From Trichobilharzia regenti (lineage: Eukaryota > Platyhelminthes > Trematoda > Strigeidida > Schistosomatidae): 64,000 nucleotides of DNA. Location: positions 54,160,440-54,224,439 of the forward strand of contig OX235262.1 in assembly GCA_944472135.2 (NCBI GenBank), read 5' to 3'. Position 1 is the stretch's first letter, and each line of letters starts with the position of its first letter. A model generated the notes under the pieces. That model ran no database searches. It worked only from the letters and a program-made list of their open reading frames with translations, and was not told the DNA's origin. Of the stretch, positions 1 to 12,900 are shown one piece after another. Made by a program: the position numbers and the translations under genes.

Positions 1-360
1 CTGATACTCACAAATATCCTAATGACTACGTGTATATAAAGAAAGTCAGCTGTGTTGAAAATAGACACTCTGTTTACCAGACAACCCCAGGAGATCTGAA
101 ATACAGGCATATAATAAATGAGTCCGGATTAGTTACAACCTTTTGCTACTAGAAATTAAAGCCTAAGTGGCATGAATACCCTCATTATGTGAGGTATTTT
201 TACTTCCTATACACAATACATGAAAAGGTGCTGACTAAATAAGTCAAAATTTAAACTGCTTTAAAAGTTATCCCTTCCAAAATATCATTACTTAAAAGTT
301 GGACAGAGCAAATCCATTTTAAATCATTTTTTTGGATCTATCCTTTTTTATTTTACAAAG
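1..360 (+). other. Intron upstream of neurexin exon A
   Basis: AT-rich, with stops in all frames I read. It ends in a pyrimidine-rich acceptor before 361. Nothing else is recognised. Confidence 0.7.
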
Positions 361-928
361 GAACGAACTCAACAATTTCACAGTTACCGATTCAACAAAT
401 AATTATTGGATCAGACAAGAATAGCCAAGAGAGTAACAAAGTGATAGGTTATACAGGAGAAATTGCATATTTCGTATACAATGGTATCGAGCTTCTACCA
501 TATGATAATGAAGGACTAATAGATCAGTACTCTTTCAATAGTATACCAGCTACTTTGCTCAAATATTCACTCAATAAGTGGATACTAGAATTCGAAGCAC
601 AATTATTACAACATCGAAAGGAATCTAAGCCAATCATAACATACGATTATCCAGTCCACTTTATGCGGTCCAATTGTTATCTATCCTTATTCAATCGTTC
701 AATGGATCTTGAATTAGCAATTAAATTTGATTTCAAATCATCTATTCATAAAGGAATATTGTTATTTATCTTGAATAAATTTCAAAATGACAGTTTTATA
801 CTTACTGAATTGTTCAATGGTCAGATATATTTTAGTGTAAATTTTCACAATGAATTAGTGACAACAAACACAGTGGAATCGAACGTGTTATTCAATGATT
901 CAAAATGGCACACTGTTGAAGTTTTCAG
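361..928 (+). CDS. NRXN: Neurexin exon A: end of LNS4 and first half of LNS5
   Basis: The acceptor is TTTTATTTTACAAAG before 361 and the donor is CAG/GTGAG after 928. The frame is open from the first base (2 nt complete a codon begun upstream). It reads the last strands of one laminin-G fold (QQIIIGSDKN, GYTGEIAYFVYNGIEL), a linker, then a second fold (NCYLSLFNRSMDLELAIKF, GILLFILNK, ILTELFNGQIYF, SKWHTVEVFR). It ends 2 nt into an Arg codon that exon B completes. Confidence 0.9.
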
Positions 929-3900
929 GTGAGATGTGTAGCTAACTTGATTAGTGGACGATGAAAATTTCTTGTATACAGAAAAGCACACGTCTCAATT
1001 TACACAGTGATTTGGGTCAACACTGATAGTTGAAAACTAAATTTACTTGAAATGTCAACTGAGTACGGCGTATAGTGTCACTCGCTAAAGTCATTCTCTT
1101 CTCAATGGGTGGCACAGTGGTTAGAACTCTCGCCGACCATGCACATGGTCCGAGGTTCGATCCCCTAACGACGCACACCTGATATCTATGGTCGGCCTGC
1201 AAAATTTGGGCTACCGATATCCATGCTGAAAATTCCATACTTGTACCAAAAATACAGTGTGGAATCAAGCTGTAATCAAAAATATAAAAAAAAAATAAAA
1301 TAAATAAATTATAAAAAATTGTGACACTATACGTTGGTGATTTGCAAAAATGAATTCATTTCTTCAGACACTATCAAATTCGCGCTCCAAAGCTATATAA
1401 AAGAACCTGTAGATAGAGCCCATGTGTCAGAAAAGACTAAGGGCTTCACGTATGTGACTGAAAATTCCCAAAGATTATGAGTTATAACGGTGTATAGGAA
1501 CGTGAGTTTTTTTATGATGGGTTCGAACAGTAATTAAATGAAATTCAGAAGAATTTTCGAAAAGTTTGTTAGTTTACTGATGATCACTGTGCAGCCCGAT
1601 TGCATCGATTTTCGGAAGTATTTATAAACAAACTTTACAAATCAGTTAACAGTACTCTAAGAATTTGACATCCTTTCTACTTTGACATGCCTAAGCTCAA
1701 TGACACTAAATTAAATCTGTCTTAAAATAGGACCTAATAATGACACCATTTATTAAAGGTTAATTGATTTAAACATAGTAGTATTAACAAATTAAACAAT
1801 ATGGTTTGATGGTACTCGCATCCATTGAAAACTTGAACTGAACTCCATCACTAGATCCTTTTAACTAGATCTTCAAAAGGTGATTGGACTTATGCATTAA
1901 GCCATTAAGTACAGTGAACGCTTACTCAGTCTTTACTGACAAACATTAGTGGCACATTCCAGAGGTTGTCTTCATGTGATGGTGGCTGGCTATTACATGA
2001 GTCAAACTCAGTATATATAAAAAGAGCAGCTAAAAGGGAGAATAACAATTCCATGCTACTGTGTTGTGTCTTATCGCAATCTGTGTGCACAGTGTTTCTT
2101 AGACGAAAATTCACCACTCCAAAGTGTTCGGCTTTATGTGGTTGGCTTGGAAGTTGTTGTAGTTATAAGAATTGTTTACCTGTTTTGAAAAGATACCTTT
2201 TTCTCGGAAATACATTGAAATACGTATCTATGAAGTTTAAGTAAAGTGTAGATTTAATTGAAATTTCATAGTTCTTAGTGCAAAATACACATTGCCTGTT
2301 GGTAATGGTTTGATTTGGTCGTTCAGTGGTAGAATGCTCAGGCGAAAGATACAGGTTCACACTCAGTAAAGAGGGAAGGTTAGACTTCGGAGCTAACGGA
2401 TATATCTCATTGGAACAGACTCATGGATACTGATTCTCCGAAACTTGAAGCCCCGTGTTCGATTCCTAATGAAAATAAAAACCTGACTCCTACGTTTTCG
2501 AGAATTCAAAAGCTTGGATTTTTAAAGTTTGATGAGTCTGTTTTCCCTAAGTGTATTTTCTGAGAAAAATACAGGATTCACGCATGCTTAATTATGCCTT
2601 TCATTCTATTTTCTGTCATCAGGTCGCCAAAAGAAAATAATGTGATAATATTTCGAGTAGATATGGAAACTGTTATTGAAACAATTACAAGTGTACGATT
2701 ATCAAAAAGTTTTAACACTGAGGAGTTCGTTTCAAACTCCATCATTAATATTGGCGGGAGTTCAACATCAGACCTTATGAGATTCAGAGGAAAAATGAAG
2801 TCTAGAACTGGCTTTCAGGTTTGTTTAAAGGCATCTTACGTCATTGAAGTACAATTTTGTTGCCTAAATTTTTAACTGATGTCTGGTTGTTTAAAAATAC
2901 TGACCAGTGACTGACAGTAAACACTTGGATATGATTACTTAGCAGAGTAATGTAGTCTTCGATGGACGGTGGCTTTGTGTTACTTGTTGACATCTTTCCG
3001 TTTATACACTGATTATGCGGTTAAAGCTTTGCTTTCAATTCTTCCTATATAAATAATGAAGTTACATTCAGGCCTAAGCTGTGTAGAAAAGTTGACTTAA
3101 TGAATAAGGTAACATCTGCCTATAATCCATAACTGAGAAGAATCCGTTACTATATGTAGAAGAGTGTTCATACGAAAAGTTTCACAAATCGTCAACCACA
3201 TCTTGACTATCCATCACTGAAGGTATGATTAAGAATGTCATAAATCTGAGTTATTCTTAAGGGATTCCAAAAACAAAGATCTTTTAATACTTTCTCTGTG
3301 TTAAGCATCTGTTTCTGCTTTCCAGAATTGCTGATCACTGCTAATTTTGCCTTTTGATTTAACCTCTTACATCCTCTTCATACCTGGAGGCCTGCTTAGA
3401 CGAATGGGTTACCTTATTTTTCATCCCCATTTCATTTTGTTTTAGTTATTCAATTACCTCCTTGTGTCGCATTCTGTGCGCACTACCGTTTTCAAATAGG
3501 TTTCAACTAACTACTACTACTAATTTCAACTAACCACTATGGATATGTCAAAGGAAATAGAGAAAAAAAGCATAGAAGGTGTTCAGTGCATGCATTGGAT
3601 AGGATGACAGCGCTTCAAATGATATATTAGTGATCATTAAGTTACCTGAATATTCTCTACACCAGGCTTAAATGCTTTGCAATGGGACATGCTGAAAACT
3701 TCGCGATATGTATTGACACACTTCTCAGAAATAAATTATTAATAATAATAATAAACTTAATTGCGCCTGTGCCAAAGATGATAAAATTTTGGAGATGCTT
3801 CATGAGATATCATTAACAATCAGGACATTAAGGCCTGTGGACTTCCCAAATAAGTGAAAAGGTCAGTACATCCAGTCACTTCACTCCGTACCTTCAAGCT

Positions 3901-6900
3901 AGGAGTGGGTGTAGTGCAGTTCTGTAATATCCTTTTTCATCTATCAGAAGTAAAATGCAATCCTAACATTCGAAGATTACTTTCTTCCCAATGAGTTGAG
4001 AAGACTGCATTTTGCCAGTGTCTTCGCTTAGGAGGAATATATCATCCACATATCCTAAGTCAACGAGATCGTTCCTTGGTAATAATTTAACCCGTGAGTC
4101 GCTGAAACCAGTTAAAGCTAATTCTGTTAGTACATCAATGAGAAAAATTAAGTAGAAATGGGGATAATGGACAATCCTGAAGGACTCTACTGGTTGCTAC
4201 CACTTCAGGTGGCACCCCTTCTCTATATCTGACATGGCTGCATGAGTTCTAGTAAAGTACCTCGGTTAGGTTGATATACTTTCTCGGCACTCTCTCCTTG
4301 GCCGAGAACTGCCGCAGTACATCAACCAAAAGCCGTCCTCGAGATTAAGTAAGATGACAAGTTTAGTAAATCAGTGAGTATGCCACGATTTGCAGAAGAG
4401 TGAAGATATGATCAAAGTACCCTTTTCCTGGCCTGAAACCTCTCTGATTTTATCGCGTTTGCTTTCCTCGAGCATCGCTTAATCTGAGCATGATTACTAA
4501 ACCAAGAACTTTGTATATGATATTAGTTAAGTTTATCTACTTTTGGTTATCACAAGAAGACTTGTCTCCCTTCTTATAAACTTGGATAATCATTGACTTA
4601 CACCAGTCTGATGGGACTTTCTCTGATTTCCAGACGTTACCTAATACCTTAGTTAACTGAAACAAAAGTCTGTCATCACCATCTCTTTGCATCTCTAGAG
4701 TCGTTTCGTCAGGTCCTGTCACTTTGATTCATTTCAGATTACAGACAGCTTAACAACCTCAAGCAGAATGGACGGACTGACATCTACATCCCATTCAGAG
4801 AGGCGTTAAATTCTTGGTATGCAGAGCGTGTCTGTAAGCTAGTCAAGTTGCTCCTCAAAATATACCCTCCAACATTCTAGACTTCTATCCCAAGAGGTAA
4901 TTAAGGCACTATATTTCTCGGGGACTGTCTCATTTACCATTTGTCTTTTGTAACCTGTTTCTCTAACAAGTTTATATTTTTAATGACTAATACACTAGTA
5001 ATACAAAAATATTAGAAAGGAAGTTTTCATCTGTGTTACTACAGCACTAAACAAAAATGTCAATAAATGCACTTCAGGTCACTCATCAAATAAATGCATT
5101 GAAGTAAACTGATAAATAGTGAGTGTGCAGTTCTCGATTTCATGACATAGAAGAAACCCTACCAACCCAGTATTTCCATAAAATTTTAAGTAAATGATGT
5201 TAGCTCACTCTATGTAAGTGTATATTTCATACAGTAGCTTTGTCAAGAAAATGCTGAAATCATGCTTAAAGGTGACTATTGCTCTCAAAAATCTAGTGAT
5301 CTCAGGTAAGATTCTAGAACCAACATCAATTAGAAACCCTACTAACCTTGAGTTATGACACAAAGTCATTTAAGCACTCAGCCCTTTGAGCGGAATCTAT
5401 TTCCAATAAGTTCTAACTTCTACCGACTTCTGAAATATGGGCTCTAATGAGAATTAATTATGATTACATTTCAATGGTTATTGAAATACAATGATAAGTT
5501 TTTTTTTTTACTTTCGCATTATTTTGAGCAAAACTACTGTCCTCAGTTACACCAACATCCGGAATTGTTACTAGTTCTGATGGGAAGTTGGATATGTGAA
5601 TAAATACTCACTGATGACATTAGATAGGGGTGGAGTTATACATCGCATATTAGTAAAATTTGGAACTATTGTACCTTTTTAATGAATTCTATCCTAGCAA
5701 TTGATTGATTATCGAGTTCAACTCACAACTTGAACTTCCTAGGTTTGATTCCTTGTAGGGTCATGAGCGTGAACTGTCGCTCAGTCACAAACTAAAACGA
5801 AACAGACTTCCAGAAACCTCTGGTTTCCAGTGGTTCTCTAAGTGATTTCAGTTCCTGATTTAACTTGAATTCAATCAGATCCCTGTAAAAAAATTGCGTC
5901 TAAATCCTAGTTGATATTGTTATTCAGTTCCTGCATCAGTCTCAATATTTTATTCTATACATTTTAAAACTACTAACTAAATAAACACAGAAATTTAGGT
6001 CTTTTACATAAAGCGTACTTCTGTTTAGCTTACAACGACAGCATCGGAGTCATATATAGTGTTGTTCTACGAGGGACAAAGAAGTCTCAGCCCAAAACTG
6101 CACAGGCTAGATGGATAGCAGAACATCCTGAAGAGAAATATTGATGGCTAACGTATCAGATAGTTTACAGTTCAGTGTTCCATTGCCACAGTTGTTAAAC
6201 ATTTTCACTGCATATCAGAATATATGACCACAATAATGCAGACCTCTTCAATGCTGACTTAAGTCGACGGTGTCTCTAAGAAAAGGATGAGTGAAGTTGT
6301 CACATTCACAGGTTGATTCATCATTCATCTGATGAGATCATTAATTTTTTTAGAGAAATATATTAATACTTATAGAATTCGACTGTTAACCTTTATAGGT
6401 TATCAGTGAGTGAATTAAGACTACCAGTTTTGCCACCATCTTGATATGGTATCTAACTCTGACGTAAACAACCTGTTGTTACTTTCAAATATGAATGGTT
6501 GCCTTGTCAACTATTGCCAGAAAAATAAATTCGTGACACATTTTTAAGTTCAACAACATTTGCAAGGGGAATTAATTTTTTTTTCTAAAATTCATTACCT
6601 TCAACACGCACTTATGAAAAATGTAATCCCTTTCTCTAGCCCTCTTCAAACAGTTGCATAGACTTTGTTGGAATACAAGAAATGTTTTCAAAGAAATCGG
6701 ATCAAATTACCTAAAATTCATCGAATGTCATTATCTTCTCTCTGGTGTTTAGGCTTTGAGAATTTCACAGACTCACTTGCTTTTATAGCAGATTATTTTT
6801 CTTAACTGGCTTGCATCTTTTGAAAAACGGCCAAAATTAAGCAGTGGTGAATGACATTCTTTTTGCCTTACTTTGGGATTTTCAGGCAAGGCTGTCTAAT

Positions 6901-9900
6901 AACCGGATCAGGCAGTAAGACTAGTAGGACTTTCTTTCGATGTCAACATGTGATTTAATTTAAGGTCTGACGACTGATTACGACTGTTATTCACAGTTCT
7001 AAATGATCTAATGTCTCATCACATATCTTGTCAGATATTACTGACGGGTTTTACTGAATTAGTTAGTTGGCAACTAAGGATTATCATTTCTTTATGCCTA
7101 TTATTTATTAATTGGTTTTATGACAAGTGACGCTGTAACCATACTAAAATTAGTGGTCATACTTATTACCTTATCATCATAAATTTTATTATTCTTTTTC
7201 ATATCCCACAATAGGGTTGCATGGCGAATTTTCAACTAAACTCCAAACCTACAATCGCTTTGTTACAGTCGGCTCAGATACTTCCAAGTGATGAGTGCTC
7301 ATATCAGATAGTTTCAGGTTGTGAGTTTGAGTCATCTGGCTGTGCTTCAACCAACAGAAGACATATTTACTCTTATGAACCAAATTTTTATGATCCTGAC
7401 ATTCGAAAGGAACTGGTTAGTTTAAACACATGTTATAATCAGGGAAAATGCTTGAAACAAAGGGATAAATTCTCTTGTGCTTGTGATTTAACTACATTTC
7501 AAGGCCATCGATGTAATGAAGGTAAGTAGAGTGAAATGCCACAAAAGCATTCAAGTCACAATTTAACATTCAGTAGATGAGAAAGTAAGCAAAAAGTTGA
7601 TAAAGCAAAATTTCTGAAAGCAAAGAATATTCTGTTTCACTCAGCTAAGTTATGTTTCCAATTGTTTTACAATTCTGTATGGCACAACATAGGTAGCAGA
7701 ATAAATACGTTTTGCTTCGATTAGATGACCTGATATTTTCATTTAAAACGGAGTAGTATGAACGAAAGAATCACAGAAATCATAAGATGTAAGGTAAATA
7801 TTTCTTTCCAGTCTAAAGCTATTTAGTTCATTACATATAAACTTCATGAGTACTTAGTACTTGGAGATAGACACCTTCAAGCGTTTTTATAAAGGCTGTG
7901 GTCTGTAAAGATGTGCAATTCAGCTATGGTAATGGTTATTAAATAACGGTGTTTGTAAACAAATTTGTTTTGTAGTTATTACTTATAACACTAGGAAATC
8001 TAAAATATGATATATTCTATAGAAACCTAATTGTCTTAAGCTTTAGTTGCCATAAAATTCTAGTTCACTGTCCGTCTACAGGAAGTCAGTCTCAATCCTC
8101 AATAGCTCATTTATAACATTTTTGAATGAAGCACCGGGTGGTATTGATTCGAATCTCCTAGGTGGCATCAGTTTCAATGAGATAACGTACAAGACATGCT
8201 GACAGGTGCCAAGAAATGTGACACCTAGGTTCAGGGATTCTCTTTAACTGACCCCAAACACCTAACCAACAGTTTACGCTTTTCAGTTAATTAAATAAGC
8301 TGTGTCCAGTGTCCTGCCCCACCCTGCCATGGGAACACTTATAGGCTTAAGGTAACTGGAGTGCATGTAACAGAGATCAGTGAATAGTTTGGCATCAAAT
8401 TGATACGGAAGATTTAAATCCACTCAACAAATTAAGATGGTATCGCTCATTGTGTGAGAGATAACCATTTCCACTTTACATTCTACTTGAATATACGGTT
8501 TGAATATACTCCGCATATAACCTGAATCTCATAACAAGACAGCATTATTATTATTATTATAACAGAAAAATACTATTTTTTATGAAGTAACAGATGATAA
8601 GACTGCCTAGCCTTTTGATGACATGTTTAGAGTCAGAGAGCAAATATCAAGAGAACCTTAATGTAGTTCAACTTGAGTTTGGTCTACTAATTTTCCTCTA
8701 CTAGTGTTAATGTATTCTAAAATCACCTGAATGTACACAATGTGCTAGTTCTAAATAAGACTTAAAGTTTCAAATTCCTAAATCCAAATATTTTCGTATA
8801 CTAGGAATAGACTTCACATTATGAATGACAGTTAGATTTGAGGTTTTACTACCGACGAACAGAGTGTTTCTCCCATCTGAAAGTTGTATTTCAGTGATCA
8901 GATGATTTCAATTTTGATCGTAGATTGACATCAGTTAGAGAACTATTGAAAATCAGGGAGTACTGGGCGGCTATTTCGTCCTAGTTTTAAGAATTCTCAG
9001 AAGCTTCCACACACGACCCCACCAAGTGTCTAACGCAGCGCCTACGCTTCACAGGGTAAGTTCGTTGAACACTCAGCTGCTGGGATCGAATCCAGTGATC
9101 AATGACCCAACTCCTGTTAATTTGTGAAATTAATCTGATACAAAATTCAGATTAATCTGTGGTGAATTCCGCCCAAAGACTGCGTAATTTGCACATAAGG
9201 AATCTGATTCTGTGTTTTATGTATTCGTTTAGATACATGAGGGGAGCTTATCAACGAATTGTGATATCAGAGATCTACTAAGATGTTCGTGTGCTATTTA
9301 CAAAGGGTTTATAGGAATTTCGACATCGTATCAACTGTCAAACAAAATGAAAATTATTTAAGATCTACAATTTTGGTTTTTGGACACCTTGAACACATAA
9401 ATTCTCAGCTGATTCTCTGATATCATTCAGAACAACTAAAAAGCTCAGGAGAGGGAGAGCCCGCTATGTAACCGGAAGGATATGGGTCCGAACGCTGGTA
9501 GGTGTGTATCTGTGGGGTCCTAAACTAGGACGTTACAGATGTTCAGTACTATCTGGATTTCCAGTGCATCTCTAACTGATGTCAGCTGGTGATTAACCAA
9601 TCTCTGCAAGCCAACATTCGAAAAATTAAAAGCATTTCTTTATATTTGTTCACTTTTATCCCATCAGCTGGAACCACGCTGCACTTTGGTAAAGTTAATT
9701 CAATTTCTCACTTGTTCAATTTAAACGAAACCTTAACTGAATTGAAACAACATATTGGATTTGTTTACTTTCAAATTAAAACAAATGATATGCTGAAGAC
9801 ACCAAGGATGACCAGTAGCGATGCTGTGGTGGAGGTGTTCAGTCTGGGAATACAACTGGACTTAATTATGAGTGAAAACAGTGATCGCTATGAAGCCACA

Positions 9901-12900
9901 AATGACTTTATAACTTTATTATATGCATCCAGTGAAGAAACGATAGACTTGACGTATCTTCATGTATATTTGGTAAGTGTCTGATATAAACTGTGTAATG
10001 ATAGTTTGTGTCAGTGAATTTATGAACATCTTGTTAGTTAACTTGCAGAACACCAATATTTATTTAATTATTTTATTCTTTACGTCACCAGTGGAAAATA
10101 GGGCTTTAGGCTAGAGCTGTGGAATTTCGGTAGCAGTGGTGTTTCTTTGGCGGGGTGGGGTTGCCACCCTCATACCTAACCTTCCCTCTTTTCCTGCCTT
10201 ATTACCGGCTTACCGAAGCAAAGGAGTGTGTCGGCCACGGAAACACTCAAATATGCACGAAGAGTATTTCTTAATAGGCAGCTCAGATTTGTATAATTAT
10301 TATTCTCATTTCATTTTTAAGGCTATTTTTGATGCTACCTTGACTCACACCTGCTTATATTCTCATCTCTGAGAAGCACATTATTTGTCATTTTGGATGC
10401 CTTATCAAGTTTATCTTGCACAAACGATACTACTGAACCCAGACTTCATTATCTATCCTCATTTTTATATTTGTGTTTTACATTCACAGGAAAAGGGATA
10501 TTTAAAAATGAAGTTTCATTTGGACGGTTCATTGATTGTTATCGATGGACCAAAAGTAAATTTACAAGATGGATATTATCATAGAATTCGAGGGATTCGT
10601 TCAAGTAATCAAGTTCTACTCGAAGTTGATCAATATCATACCATCTATAGATTATACAGTATGTGTTAAATATACTTTGAATAATGGTCATGTTAGTCTA
10701 TTTTAGTTCAAAGCATAATTGCACTGATTTGTATAGAAGCTGAGATACAAATTGAGTAATATACTTTTAATTTCATCGACGTTCACTTACCTCTCTATAA
10801 TTCTCATGAAAAAGGATGATGAATAAGGAGAATGAATTTACCATATTCAAAGAATATTTTTTAGATAAACTAAAGGAGGATATGAGTAGACTGGTGATTG
10901 AGAGATTTTTTTGAGATCCAAATACTGCTTTTCACACCACTACAACATATATGCATTTGATCACTTTTGATATAAAAGTCATCAAATTTATATTTGCGAA
11001 CAGGCATTTCCCATCTCATAAGCTACAATAGGTACCATACAGGATAGGAAAATGCCTGCCGTCAGTCTGTCTCGTTACTGTCAGGCATTTAACTATAGAT
11101 CAGCTTTGTTTAAGAATGGTGGGGGTGGCAAATAGAAATAGCCTTTATGGACGAAATACTGGCTTAGAACTAGGGAAAAGACAAAGGATGGGTCGCATCA
11201 CTTGTACAATGACTGAATATAGGTTGGTAGATAGGTGCAGGTGTTCTCCACAGGTCAGGAATAGACTCATCTGACTTTGGAGGATGACTTAGCATGTTTC
11301 AAACAGATCTCCCTAATGATAATTCATGTTCAGTAAACAATGTGACATAAAGTGGATATTTTCTTACTTCACCGTAAACTGTACCATATCTTGCACATAT
11401 GTAAGCTTTAGAGCAGATTACAGAAAATAACGGTGTCCAATAATTCTGATAGCAAATTAATACTTACTAATGAATTCTAAAACAACTATACCTGTATCTA
11501 AAACTCTGAGTAGCATAACTTCTCACAAGTTTCAAAATACACTAGTTTTTTGCACAAATTATACTGCATTAGCTAGGAATCCTTACAGTAAGGGGAATTT
11601 TATTTCGTTTCAAAATAGGCATTCTACTACTGAAACAGACATTTAGACTAATGAGGATTGCACTATATTTTGATTAAATATCCCGTGATTCAACGTATTT
11701 GAATATCATACATCTTTATGACTGTTTTTACAAAAACAAACCAACTAAAAATGATGGTATGTCTGGTTTACAGTTGACTCAAGTACAAGATATACAACTG
11801 GACGTGTAACATGTCTTATTTAGGCTGTTAGTGAAGCAAATAAAAAGGTCACAGTGACACTGAACCGTCCCAAGAATAGCATGGTCCTTATACTTAACGG
11901 GGATTCATACTAATCGATTCTTAATATTTACCGAAAGATAAACACTTACGAAATATGAAGATCTACTTTCACACGTCCAAACAACCTTTTTTTGGTGAAT
12001 TGAAAAAAATATTCCATAAGTAATTATAGATAAACCAAATGAACAATGTAGTTTGAAAATCCAAATATTGATTTCTAGGGATTTGATTGAATAGTTACAG
12101 GATTCCGTCATAAGCTGACATCGGTTAGAGAACCACTGGAAAGCCTGGGAGTACAGAACAGTTGTTTTGTCCTAGCTTTTTGGGACTCTTCAGCGGTACG
12201 TACCCACCAACAGGGTTCGAACCCAGGAACTTCTGATTACAAGGCGAGCTCATATACCATTAAACCAATGAGACCCGATTCAATGACCAACCTGTGAATT
12301 CTGACTTTTGCCAATTCACGACATAGCGTGACCACTAGTCAGTGTCTTCGGTGAGTATTTGTCCGTACACCCGACCTACTGTGCTCTATCGGTCACAGAT
12401 TCTCACTGGAACCTCAGGTATTAGGACCAGTTACTGGTGAGAAAAAGTTTTTCTCGAGAAGTAAACATGTTTAATTCAAAATCCTTGAACTTTGGTGTAG
12501 CACTGTTCCTATGTAAATTCCCGTACAATAATACTGCAGGAATACATAATTGTACCAATTTGAATGGATCGCGAACAGTCTCAGCAATGGTGCATTCAGA
12601 TTCTAAACCTTAAGACTACTTATGCTTTCCATAAGTATGAATTTTATCTATTCAAGATACTCTGGTAAAGCCTCCATTATTTTCTTGATTACCTTTCGAT
12701 TTATTTCCATTTCAGATGAATTCACTTCATTAATGAAAATTCAACACATTTGGTTGGGTCACTCACCGATATCAAACCGATCAGATTTCATACGGGGTTA
12801 TCTTTCAGGTTCGTGGTTTCAATAAATCTTGTTGTCTGTTATCGTATCCCATTGTATCTCCCTTCTTCTCGACCCTCTTTGCTTACACTTGTATGCTTAT

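Noticed and set aside
1017..1268. Minus-strand 83-codon ORF as a gene
   Set aside because: It lies on the antisense strand of a family-A SINE; the same peptide pattern recurs wherever that SINE occurs.
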